In this document: positions 25,198-34,038 of the stretch, piece by piece | Layout: the number at the start of each line of letters is the position of its first letter | Numbering within the stretch: position 1 is the stretch's first letter | DNA from: Roseivirga sp. | GTDB lineage: Bacteria > Bacteroidota > Bacteroidia > Cytophagales > Cyclobacteriaceae | Length of the DNA: 64,000 nt | Assembly (NCBI GenBank): GCA_021404565.1 | Contig: JAAWWF010000021.1 | Location: forward strand, 1-64,000 | Direction: 5' to 3' | Made by a program: the position numbers and the translations under genes | The notes under the pieces: generated by a model | Database searches by the model: none | Told to the model about the DNA's origin: nothing | What the model saw: only the letters and a program-made list of their open reading frames with translations

Positions 25198-27801
25198 TTA
25201 CTCGTTTCTCAGACTCTCCGCAGGGTTAGATCGGGCTGCTTTCATTGTCTGGCTGCTGATGGTCAGCAGGGCAACTGCCACAATCAGCAAGGCCCCGCTA
25301 GCCAATTCCCAAAAACCAATATTGATTTTATAAACGGCTGTGGAAACGATGGTTTCTTCATATATGTAGTAAGCCAGGGGAATGGCCACGCAGGCAGAAA
25401 GTATAAATATGCCCATGAAGCTGCGACTGAGCAGGAGCATAAGACTGGATAGGGTGGCGCCCAGTACTTTTCGTATAGCCAGTTCTTTTAATCTCGACTC
25501 TGCATTATAGACGGCCATGCCAAGCAGGCCGAGTATGGAAATACATATAGCAACCCCGGAAAGAAGCCCGAAAGTCTTGAGAGAAGCATTCATGTCAGAA
25601 TAAGTGTCTTGCAGCCAGTCATCATAAAACCGGGCTTCGAAAGGATGTACATTATCCACTTCTTTCCAGGCACTTTCCAGCCTGTTCATAGTAGCTGTTA
25701 TATCGTTGGTTTTCAATTTCACATTCAGGTAGTAATGGTCCTGTCGTCCCATGGTGAAGATGAAGGGTTCGAGTTCATTTTTGATCGTGCCATAGTGAAA
25801 GTCTTTCACTACTCCCGTGATCATCCATGTTTTATTATAAAAGCTGATTTGTTCACCAATTGCCTCGGAGGACTTATTGATGCCTATCTCCTTGAGGAAA
25901 AGCTCGTTTACGATAGCTCTATCTCCGGTGCCCTCTTTTTCGAACCCTGGACCTGCAAGGAGCTGATGCCCCATATTTGTCAGGTAGTCGGGACCAATGT
26001 CCATCGTGTAAGCTGTTACTGAGTCCAGTGGGTTTTTGTACTTCACAAAGTTAGACATAGAGTTACCGGTGCTTGGCATTATACTCGCAGAGGACACTCC
26101 GGCCACTTCAGGAACGGCCTGGAACTGACTTTTTAAAACCTCGGGAGTGTTTGACTGGACTTCAACATTCAGAATGTTTTCTGTGGTGAAGCCCAGGTCA
26201 AAGTTGAGTGCGTATTTGTATTGCTTGTAGGTCATGGTTACCAGGGTGGCAAAGCCCATAGAAAGGGCAAACTGTATACCTACCAGCACTTTTCTCAGCC
26301 CTACCCCTTTACTGGTTTTGACAGACACACCTTTTAGGATATTTACCGGTTTGAATCGGGTCATCAGCAGAGAAGGGAAGAGGCCGGCCAGAATACCAAT
26401 GGCTACAGCAAAGAGAAAGAAATAGAGATAATTGATGGGTTGGAGGTCCAGGGTGGTAGTTCGCTGGATATAAAAATCCAATGCCAGGAACTCTGGTTTG
26501 ATCAGCTGAAAGAGTCCGTAAGAGATGATTACTGCTATAACAGCTACTAAAATGGCTTCTATGATAAACTGCAGAAAGAGGTGTGTCTTACCGGCACCAA
26601 CAACTTTGCGGACCCCTATCTCTTTAGACCGTTTAAGCGACCTTGCCAAAGAGAGGTTGGTGTAGTTGAAGCAGGCAGAAAAGAGGACGATAAGGGCCAA
26701 CACAACGATGGAAGTGACCTTTTCTTTAGGCATTACTGTAGAAAACTGATTTGCTTTTCCCGTAGAGGGGAAGATATCATCAAATCTTTCGAGCCCCAGA
26801 GATAGTTGCCAGTATTTGAGCTTTGGGTTTTCTTCTTCAGCCAGTTTGTCCAGATTGGTCTGAATTTGCTGAAGGTCATAATTTTCCGGCAGGAGCACGT
26901 AAACATGACTGGCCCAGATCACTCCAAAATCGGTAACGGTACTTATGTTTTTTTCTTCGAGTGTTTTCAATGAAGCAATCGCGTCAAATTTGAGGTGTGA
27001 ATTGGAGGGAGGATCTTTCAATACTCCCGTGATCTTATAGGGGGTTTGGTCTTTCCACTCAATAATTTCTCCCACCACATCGGACCGGTCAAAGAGCTTC
27101 TGAGCAGCAGTTTCAGTTAAAATCACACTGTTGGGTTCTGTAAGTGCTGAGCCAGAATTTCCAGCCAGCAACTGAAACGAGAGCACTTTGAAAAAGTCGT
27201 TATTGGCATAAATCCCCTGAATGGCAATGCTGGATTCTCCTTTACGCATTTCTCCTCTGAAGCCTTTGGTCAGAGGGGCAACGGCTTCAAAACCGGCAAA
27301 GTCATTGGCGAGTCGGTTTCCTGCAAAAACAGAGGCGGTGGCGTATTCGGTTACATTGCCGTTGGTTCTGTGCAGATTGCTCACCACGCGAAAAAGCCTG
27401 TCACGATTATCATGAAAGTTGTCGTAGCTATAAATCTCGCTCACGAAAGTGATGGCAATAAGACCTACAGCCATGCTGATGGCAAGTCCTATGATATTGA
27501 TAGCTGAAAAGAGCCGGTTACGGGAGAGGTTGCGAAAGGCAACTATGGAATAGTTTCTAAACATGGCGGTATGGTTATAATAAGTAGGCTGATTCCTGAT
27601 TTTTTTAACAACTGAAGGGCGAAGCATTTTCAGCACTTCTCTGCGGTACAGCTTGCGGGCTCTGGCAATACCAAATTCTTCCAAATTCAGGTAAAATTCC
27701 TCTTCGAGGTCACCTTGTAGCTCATCGTAAAGATTCTGTTTGCAGAATCGTTCGAAGAGACGCGTGAAAAACCGGGGAGGAGTAGTGCGGTCAGCCGGCA
27801 T
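25198..27801 (-). CDS. FtsX/MacB-type permease with prefix domain (P2)
   Basis: 867 residues, two 4-TM units after a prefix domain with YDELQGDLEEEF. The domain junction carries Met80-like TAMFRNY. First FtsX motif NYTNLSLARSLKRSKEIGV near 379; second GLLGMAVYNAESRLKEL near 760, and C-terminal NPAESLRNE. Many stretches are nearly identical to P3 and P6 (for example the FEAVAPL..GEM block near 165 and the ENILNVEVQ block), so these three are recent duplicates. It overlaps PadR2 by 11 bases. Substrate unknown. Confidence 0.9.
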   Translation of the reverse strand: MPADRTTPPRFFTRLFERFCKQNLYDELQGDLEEEFYLNLEEFGIARARKLYRREVLKMLRPSVVKKIRNQPTYYNHTAMFRNYSIVAFRNLSRNRLFSAINIIGLAISMAVGLIAITFVSEIYSYDNFHDNRDRLFRVVSNLHRTNGNVTEYATASVFAGNRLANDFAGFEAVAPLTKGFRGEMRKGESSIAIQGIYANNDFFKVLSFQLLAGNSGSALTEPNSVILTETAAQKLFDRSDVVGEIIEWKDQTPYKITGVLKDPPSNSHLKFDAIASLKTLEEKNISTVTDFGVIWASHVYVLLPENYDLQQIQTNLDKLAEEENPKLKYWQLSLGLERFDDIFPSTGKANQFSTVMPKEKVTSIVVLALIVLFSACFNYTNLSLARSLKRSKEIGVRKVVGAGKTHLFLQFIIEAILVAVIAVIISYGLFQLIKPEFLALDFYIQRTTTLDLQPINYLYFFLFAVAIGILAGLFPSLLMTRFKPVNILKGVSVKTSKGVGLRKVLVGIQFALSMGFATLVTMTYKQYKYALNFDLGFTTENILNVEVQSNTPEVLKSQFQAVPEVAGVSSASIMPSTGNSMSNFVKYKNPLDSVTAYTMDIGPDYLTNMGHQLLAGPGFEKEGTGDRAIVNELFLKEIGINKSSEAIGEQISFYNKTWMITGVVKDFHYGTIKNELEPFIFTMGRQDHYYLNVKLKTNDITATMNRLESAWKEVDNVHPFEARFYDDWLQDTYSDMNASLKTFGLLSGVAICISILGLLGMAVYNAESRLKELAIRKVLGATLSSLMLLLSRSFMGIFILSACVAIPLAYYIYEETIVSTAVYKINIGFWELASGALLIVAVALLTISSQTMKAARSNPAESLRNE

Positions 27802-28132
27802 ATGGGTGTTGTAGTCTGAGTTTGGGAATCTGACTCCATAGTTGATCTCTCAGTGCCTTGGCTTCCTGTATGGCTTCAATACCCCGATTACTCACGGTAT
27901 AATAGCGTTTGGGTCTGCCACCGCGCTCCGGACTTCCTTCAGCTTGCTCTGAGGTGATAAACCCTTTCTCTTCCAGGCGTGTCAAAGCGGTATGCAAAGC
28001 ACCCCGGCTGATACTTCGCTTTACTCTTTGGTTAATCTCCCGCTTAATGGTCACCCCATAAGCGTCATCATCTAATACCAGAATGGTGAGTAGGATTATC
28101 TCCTGAAACTCTCCCAAATGTGTTCCTTTCAT
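27791..28132 (-). CDS. PadR-family regulator (PadR2)
   Basis: 113 residues, short PadR. The recognition helix SISRGALHTALTRLEEKGFITSE is almost the same as in PadR3. Unlike the other five, it is not at the head of its transcription unit: it lies after P3 and the small membrane gene (9-base gap) and overlaps the start of P2 by 11 bases. No promoter or operator space is present directly before it. The only operator pair for the unit lies upstream of P3 and is of the TCTT type expected for this helix. Confidence 0.92.
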   Translation of the reverse strand: MKGTHLGEFQEIILLTILVLDDDAYGVTIKREINQRVKRSISRGALHTALTRLEEKGFITSEQAEGSPERGGRPKRYYTVSNRGIEAIQEAKALRDQLWSQIPKLRLQHPYAG

Positions 28133-28141
28133 TTTTCTGTT

Positions 28142-28606
28142 TTAAAAAGGCTGTCCTACATATTGCATATAGTCCTCAAACTGCTGACCATAGGCATCTT
28201 CAAAACTGACTTTATAAGTAATATCTATATTCTTTGTTCCACCTTTGGCCGCAACCAGGTGTATAACCTCACCCGGTAATAAGGTAAACTTACCCAACGA
28301 AGTGCTGCTCTTTATTGTAATAGCACTGTCGGCTAGCTTGAGCCCTTGTTTCCAGTCTTTGAAGCGCTGATCTCCGACATGAAGCTCACCTTGTTCAAAG
28401 AAGGCAGGCCCGAAACCTTTGTTTTTCAGGTCAATCAGTATGTACCCGTCCTGGTTCATCGACTGACTCCAGTCAAGATAGGGGCGGACGGAAATCCTAT
28501 CATGTTTCCGCTGCTGGTTGACCTGCCAGATTGAGACGATCAGAGCGGACAATGCAATGATCATCAATGAATAAGAATCGAGTTTTGAAAAATGTTTCCT
28601 TTCCAT
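28142..28606 (-). CDS. Single-pass membrane protein in permease operon, unknown
   Basis: 154 residues, no family recognised. One membrane helix at about residues 13-30 (SLMIIALSALIVSIWQVN) after a short cytoplasmic tail, then a 120-residue domain, probably beta-rich, with IDLKNKGFGPAFFEQGELHVGD and LLPGEVIHLV. The ending KVSFEDAYGQQFEDYMQYVGQPF suggests an immunoglobulin-like fold, but this is weak. It is 9 bases from both P3 and PadR2, so it is co-transcribed. It is the only gene in the 29-kb array that is neither permease nor PadR. Confidence 0.75.
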   Translation of the reverse strand: MERKHFSKLDSYSLMIIALSALIVSIWQVNQQRKHDRISVRPYLDWSQSMNQDGYILIDLKNKGFGPAFFEQGELHVGDQRFKDWKQGLKLADSAITIKSSTSLGKFTLLPGEVIHLVAAKGGTKNIDITYKVSFEDAYGQQFEDYMQYVGQPF

Positions 28607-28615
28607 AAATCTGCC

Positions 28616-31222
28616 TTATTGATCTCTAAGGTTTTTAGCCGGATTCATTTTGGCAGCTTTAGCCGCTTGAGAACCGATGGTGAGGAAGGCAATACCGATG
28701 ACCAGCAGTGCTCCTCCCGAAAGCTCCCATATGCCTACATTGATTTTGTACACAGCGTATTTTACGATGGTTCTCTGAAACATCAGGTAGGCTGCTGGTA
28801 TGGCAATAGCTGCCGATATGATGAACAGAGGCATAAAACCTTTGCTCAACAGCAGTACCAGATTAGATACGGTGGCTCCGAGCACTTTTCTGATAGTCAG
28901 CTCTTTCAGGCGTGATTCTGTCGTATACACGGCCATGCCCAGCAGACCGAGTATAGAAATACAAATGGCGATGCCTGCCAGCATGCCGAAAGTCTTTACA
29001 GAAGCAGAAATGTCTGAATATGTCCTTTCTATCTGATCATCGTAAAAGGTGGCACTGAAATCATGAAGCGGGTCTACCTCTTTCCAGGCGGCTTCCAACT
29101 TGCTCATGGTTGAAGTAATGTCGCCAGATACTAATTTTAAATTCAGATTTGAGTGGTTTTGCCTACCGGAGGTAAAAGCAAAAGGCTCGACTTTGTTGTT
29201 TACAGTGCCGTGGTGGAAATTTCTGACGACTCCGATGATTGTCCAGCTCTGATCGTAGTAGTAGAGTGGTTGACCAAGTGCTTCAGCCGGAGAGCCGATT
29301 TTTAATCTTTCTGCCATCAGCTCATTGATGATGATTTTATCCTTGGTTTCACCTTTTCGAAAATTCTCTCCTACCAACAGCTCATGCCCCATGTTAGAGA
29401 GATACTCAGTGTCTATATCTATCGTATAGGCAGTTGTTGAATCCATTGGATCTTTGTATCGGGCATAGTCTGAATTGGTACTGCCCGTACTGGGAACCAT
29501 TGAAGCAGTCGAAACTCCTTTGATTTCAGGTACCTTGAGAAAGGCGGCTTTTAAAAGCTCTGTATCATTGCCTTGCACATTTACGTTGAGCACGTTCTCT
29601 GTATCAAAACCCAGGTCATAGCTTAATGCAAATTTGTACTGCTTTGAGGCGAGTGTTACCAGCACAGCAAACCCCATAGATAAGGTAAACTGAAGACCAA
29701 TCAGCACCTTACGCATGTCCAGTCTTCGGGATGATTTGATAGTCGAAATTCCTTTGAGAATACTCACAGGCTTAAGCTTGCTCATGAGCATGGCAGGTAC
29801 GCAACCGGCCAGGAATCCAATGGTCAAAGAAAAACCAAAGAAATAGAGATACATGACAGGAGTGAGCTCGAGTCGTGTGGTCCGATCCATATAGGGATTC
29901 AGCGTAAGGAAGCCCGGACGAACTACCTGAAAAAGCAGAATGGCGATGACCAGAGCCAGGATTGCTACAAATATTGCCTCGACAATAAATTGTGAAAACA
30001 GGTGTGTTTTACGAGCCCCAACCACTTTGCGGACACCTACCTCTTTTCCTCGTTTTACAGATCGGGCGATGGATAGATTGGTGTAGTTAAAACATGCCGA
30101 TAAGACTACGATCAATGCCAGAATGGCTATGGATTCTACGTTTTTCCTAGGCATTATTGTATACATCTGGTTGTACTTGCCATTGCCCGGTACAATGTCG
30201 CTCAAATACTCAAACCCCATCGCTACCTGAAAGTGATTTACCTTGGCATTTTCTTCTGCTGCTAATTGATCAAGGCTGGCCTGGTAATTCTCAGGTTTGG
30301 CGCCTTCAGGCAATAGCACATATACATAGCTACTCCACATGTTGCCCCAGCTGGTTACGGTAGTACTGTTTTTGGTGATCAGGGTCTCGAGTGAACCAAT
30401 GGCATCGAATTGAATGTGGGAATGAAACGGAGGGTTTTTTGCCACACCGGTTACCTTCAATTGGTCTCCGTTAGAATACTCTATCACTTCTCCCACCACA
30501 TCTGTTTTTCCATAGAGCTTCATGGCAGTCTCCTCAGTAAGCACAACCGAGTAAGGGTCACTCAGGGCTGTGGCAGGGTTTCCTGAAATCAAAGGGAAGG
30601 AAAACACCTTGAAAAAGTCATTACTGGTGTAAATGCCCCTTTGGGTGATCGTCACTTCACCTTGAGTCATGTCACCACTAAGCCCGCGATAAATAGGGGC
30701 AACGGCCTCAAAACCTGCGAAGTCATTGACCAGGCGCCTGCCGGTAAGAACAGAAGTTGTGGCATATTCGTCTGAAGTTTCATTCAATGGGGTTCTTGTG
30801 TTCACCACACGGTATATGCGACTACCATGCTCGTGAAAATCGTCATAGCTATTCATTTCTGTAATGAAGGCAATGGCTATTAATCCGACCACCATGCTGA
30901 TGGCAAGTCCGATAATGTTAATAGAGGAGAATAGTTTGTTCCTCCCCAGGTTGCGCAGGGCAACGAGCGTGTAATTCTTAAACATAGCGGTATGGTTGTT
31001 TGGTAATTGTTGAGTATTGAGACTTTTGATTATCGAAGGTCTGACCATTTTAATGACCTCTCGTTGATAGAGCCTACGAGCTTTTTTATGGCCCAGCTTC
31101 TGTGTATTGAAAAGAAACTCTTCGTCCAGATCACCCTGCAATTCATCATAGATATCTTCTTTGCAGAACCAGCGAAATAGCCTGGTGTAAAAAGTAGGAG
31201 GCGTTTGAATCTTATCCTTCAT
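28616..31222 (-). CDS. FtsX/MacB-type permease with prefix domain (P3)
   Basis: 868 residues. Prefix YDELQGDLDEEF at about 25-36, junction TAMFKNY, first FtsX motif NYTNLSIARSVKRGKEVGV near 380, second GLLGMAVYTTESRLKELTI near 762. It heads a unit of four genes (P3, small membrane protein, PadR2, P2) with its own promoter: -7 box TAGATTTG on the minus strand at 31278-31271 and an operator pair further up at 31298-31344. Closest in the window to P2 and P6. Confidence 0.9.
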   Translation of the reverse strand: MKDKIQTPPTFYTRLFRWFCKEDIYDELQGDLDEEFLFNTQKLGHKKARRLYQREVIKMVRPSIIKSLNTQQLPNNHTAMFKNYTLVALRNLGRNKLFSSINIIGLAISMVVGLIAIAFITEMNSYDDFHEHGSRIYRVVNTRTPLNETSDEYATTSVLTGRRLVNDFAGFEAVAPIYRGLSGDMTQGEVTITQRGIYTSNDFFKVFSFPLISGNPATALSDPYSVVLTEETAMKLYGKTDVVGEVIEYSNGDQLKVTGVAKNPPFHSHIQFDAIGSLETLITKNSTTVTSWGNMWSSYVYVLLPEGAKPENYQASLDQLAAEENAKVNHFQVAMGFEYLSDIVPGNGKYNQMYTIMPRKNVESIAILALIVVLSACFNYTNLSIARSVKRGKEVGVRKVVGARKTHLFSQFIVEAIFVAILALVIAILLFQVVRPGFLTLNPYMDRTTRLELTPVMYLYFFGFSLTIGFLAGCVPAMLMSKLKPVSILKGISTIKSSRRLDMRKVLIGLQFTLSMGFAVLVTLASKQYKFALSYDLGFDTENVLNVNVQGNDTELLKAAFLKVPEIKGVSTASMVPSTGSTNSDYARYKDPMDSTTAYTIDIDTEYLSNMGHELLVGENFRKGETKDKIIINELMAERLKIGSPAEALGQPLYYYDQSWTIIGVVRNFHHGTVNNKVEPFAFTSGRQNHSNLNLKLVSGDITSTMSKLEAAWKEVDPLHDFSATFYDDQIERTYSDISASVKTFGMLAGIAICISILGLLGMAVYTTESRLKELTIRKVLGATVSNLVLLLSKGFMPLFIISAAIAIPAAYLMFQRTIVKYAVYKINVGIWELSGGALLVIGIAFLTIGSQAAKAAKMNPAKNLRDQ

Positions 31223-31270
31223 GGATGTAATAAGCTAGTCTTTTTGCGTCCGAGCCTGGAGTTACCTTAT

Positions 31271-31344
31271 CAAATCTAAGATAATATTCAAGCATGTTCT
31301 TAAATGAAGACGAGCTTTTGCCGAATTTGTTACTTATTTGAAGA
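31271..31344 (-). promoter_or_regulatory. P3 promoter with tandem PadR-type operators
   Basis: The minus-strand -7 box TAGATTTG is at 31278-31271. Operator matches TCTTAAATGAAGA (31298-31310) and ACTTATTTGAAGA (31332-31344) stand 34 bases apart; the first is fully palindromic in its arms (TCTT/AAGA) and falls near -33, while the second is further upstream. This differs from the other tandem sites, where one copy lies on the start side of the -7 box. Confidence 0.6.
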
Positions 31345-31440
31345 CTCGGTATCTGAAGTGAACATCAAAATGGCCTGAACCAGATGTTTTAGCCTGTTTT
31401 AAGCACTGGGGTTTTTTGTTGGAAACTGACAGAGGATCTC

Positions 31441-34038
31441 TTATTCTTGCCTCAGCAGTATGGCGGGGTTAATGCGAATTACCCTCAGGATTTGGCTGGA
31501 AATAAAGAGGCCTGAGGTAGTAAACACAAAAATCACTCCGGGTAGAAGCTCACCCATACCGATCTGAATACGATAGTAGAACATATCAATCAGGGAACTA
31601 TCAAGTAAAAACCAGGCGGCAGACACGCCTATAGTAGCTGCAATCGATAGCAACATGATAAAATGAGCGGAAATGCTGCTTAGTAGCTGGTAGGGGCGAG
31701 CACCCAATACCCTGCGAAGGCTAAGATCCTTTTGCCTCAACTGTAATTGGTAGCCTGTGATGGCTAAAAGCCCCAGACCTGAAATGACGATCAACGATAA
31801 ACCAAGGTAGCCGGTAGCCCTGATCATCTCTTTAAAAAACTGTATGTTCCGCGAATAGTGAAGGGCCAGGCTCACTGGTTCCGGCAGGTTTTGAGCATCA
31901 ACAGTCTTCCATGCTGAATCCAATTGTTCGTAGAACTCAGGATTCAGTGGTTTTCCAAAGCGCAGTGTAGCATATTGTAGGTCTGCCGAAGTCTGGGCTA
32001 TGATGAGGGGGGCGACCCGATCTTGTTGGGCACCAAACATAAAGTCTTCCGTCACTCCGACTGTATGATAAGATTTGCCATCTATGACCAATACCTCTCC
32101 AATTGCTTCGGTGGGTTCTCCTTGTGTCAGGTATGTGGCCAATCTTTTATTGATAAGCACGGAGTTTGATCCGACCATGATCGAATCTCCCGCCAACAGC
32201 GTGATTTTGTAGGTGGATAGAAACCCATCCGAAGCAGCCATTTTACGAATACTCATCGTATCTCGTGTTGCAGCATGGGTCACAGGAACCTTGTTAATCG
32301 GCCCGCCCATCATGGTAGAAGTGAAATTCACATTTTCAACTCCGGGGATGGACAAAAATGCCGAGGCAAGCAATTTCGGATCGTTTCCCTTCAGAGGTAG
32401 AGACACCAGTCCAGCGAGGTCAAATCCCTTATCCAACTTGTCTATATAAGCATACTGTTTTTTAGAAATGTGTGAGACAAGCACAAAGGCAAAAACAAGG
32501 GAAAACTGTATAACAATGAGCGAGTTTCTGAGCCCTTTTTTAAGGGAGAGCTTAACTGTGGCATTCCCCTTAAGTGCGCTTAGTGTGTTAATTTTTGCAT
32601 AGACCATTGCAGGATAAAGGCCGGCTATAATCCCCACCAGGAGGGAGAACAGAAATGACCTAAAGATCATGGATACTGTAAGCTCCAGATCAAAAAGTGA
32701 TTCCATCATCCAGAATACCTTGAGGAAATAAGGTTTAATGAGCAGGAATATCACCAGGGCAAGGAGAAATGCGAGAATAGCCAAAAGGACCGTTTCCGAT
32801 AAATAGTGAAAGAAAATTTGCAGCCTCGAACCGCCTATGGTCTTTCTTACTCCCACTTCCTTCATGCGTGAAAGGGCGCGGGCAATAGACAGATTGGTGT
32901 AGTTGAAGCAACCGGCCAGGACAATTGCAATGGCCACCCCGGAGAGAATAAAAATAACGACACTGGGAATGACCGTACCTGGCTGGTGCGAAAGCTGTCT
33001 CCCTGTGATTGCTTTTTGCAAGGGCTGCAATTCGAAAGCCACTTTTACTTTCTTATCAGTGTATTGGTCTTCGGTCTTACTATCAAGCCAGGCCTGAATG
33101 TCTTTTGAACTACCTGCCGACTCTTTTCTTATATAGGTGATGACGGATGACGTATTGGTCCAGTTCTGTGTCCAGGATACTGATTCGGGAGCTGTGTTAC
33201 GATGACTGAAAGGAATCAGTGCTTCAAATTTGAGATGGGTATTTTTAGGCAAATCCCTGAGTATTCCCCGGATCAGAAAATTTCCTTCTCCTTCGATGGT
33301 GAGTTCTTGTCCGATAGACTTGCCATCTCGAAAAAGCTTCTTTGATAGTTTCTCGGTGATGAAGATGCTTCCCGGTTGATTGAGAAGTTGCACATTCCCT
33401 TCGGTCAAAGGGAAGTTGAGTACCTTAAAAAAAGAAGTATCTGCGTAGAGCCCGCTGATGTTGAATTGATGCTTTTGACGATAAGCCTTTTTGTGAAATA
33501 CATTCAATTTTGTTGCAGCCTGGATCTGCGGTAATTCTTCAAGCATGGCATGGCTCAGAGCTGCCGGAGAGGCGGCTAAGGGAGTGGTGTTTGTACCGAT
33601 GGTTCTATGGGTTATTACCCGGAAAACATCATCCGGAGACTCGTGGAAATCATCGAAGCGCTGTAACTCAAAGAGCATGGTAATGACTAAAATCCCTATG
33701 GCCATAGAGAGGGCCAGTCCCACAATGTTAATGAAAGAAAAAGCCCACTGCCTCCGAATATTCCTTGCCAGTATTTTGAACTGACTTCCCAGCAACATAG
33801 GGGATAGTGACTGTGCTTTTTTTTGCCAGGATGATTTCCAAACGGATGGCCGGATCATTTTGATTACCTCGTTTCGGTAGCGTTTTCTTGCTTTTTCTAT
33901 CCCATGTTCTTTCAGGTGTTCCTGGAATTTCTCATCCAAATCACCTTCCAACTCTTCAAGGTATTCGCTGTTACACAGATGCCGTAAGAGCTTCTGATAA
34001 AATTCAGGAGGTCTGATATCGGACCTTGACCTACTCAT
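31441..34038 (-). CDS. FtsX/MacB-type permease with prefix domain (P4)
   Basis: 865 residues. Prefix LEELEGDLDEKF, first FtsX motif NYTNLSIARALSRMKEVGV near 382. The second unit is more diverged: GLLAITGYQLQLRQKDLSLRRVLGA replaces the usual AESR-KEI pattern. The gene overlaps the end of P5 by 8 bases, so it is the last of the PadR3-P6-P5-P4 unit. No strong terminator was seen after it in the 97 bases before the P3 operator. Confidence 0.88.
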   Translation of the reverse strand: MSRSRSDIRPPEFYQKLLRHLCNSEYLEELEGDLDEKFQEHLKEHGIEKARKRYRNEVIKMIRPSVWKSSWQKKAQSLSPMLLGSQFKILARNIRRQWAFSFINIVGLALSMAIGILVITMLFELQRFDDFHESPDDVFRVITHRTIGTNTTPLAASPAALSHAMLEELPQIQAATKLNVFHKKAYRQKHQFNISGLYADTSFFKVLNFPLTEGNVQLLNQPGSIFITEKLSKKLFRDGKSIGQELTIEGEGNFLIRGILRDLPKNTHLKFEALIPFSHRNTAPESVSWTQNWTNTSSVITYIRKESAGSSKDIQAWLDSKTEDQYTDKKVKVAFELQPLQKAITGRQLSHQPGTVIPSVVIFILSGVAIAIVLAGCFNYTNLSIARALSRMKEVGVRKTIGGSRLQIFFHYLSETVLLAILAFLLALVIFLLIKPYFLKVFWMMESLFDLELTVSMIFRSFLFSLLVGIIAGLYPAMVYAKINTLSALKGNATVKLSLKKGLRNSLIVIQFSLVFAFVLVSHISKKQYAYIDKLDKGFDLAGLVSLPLKGNDPKLLASAFLSIPGVENVNFTSTMMGGPINKVPVTHAATRDTMSIRKMAASDGFLSTYKITLLAGDSIMVGSNSVLINKRLATYLTQGEPTEAIGEVLVIDGKSYHTVGVTEDFMFGAQQDRVAPLIIAQTSADLQYATLRFGKPLNPEFYEQLDSAWKTVDAQNLPEPVSLALHYSRNIQFFKEMIRATGYLGLSLIVISGLGLLAITGYQLQLRQKDLSLRRVLGARPYQLLSSISAHFIMLLSIAATIGVSAAWFLLDSSLIDMFYYRIQIGMGELLPGVIFVFTTSGLFISSQILRVIRINPAILLRQE

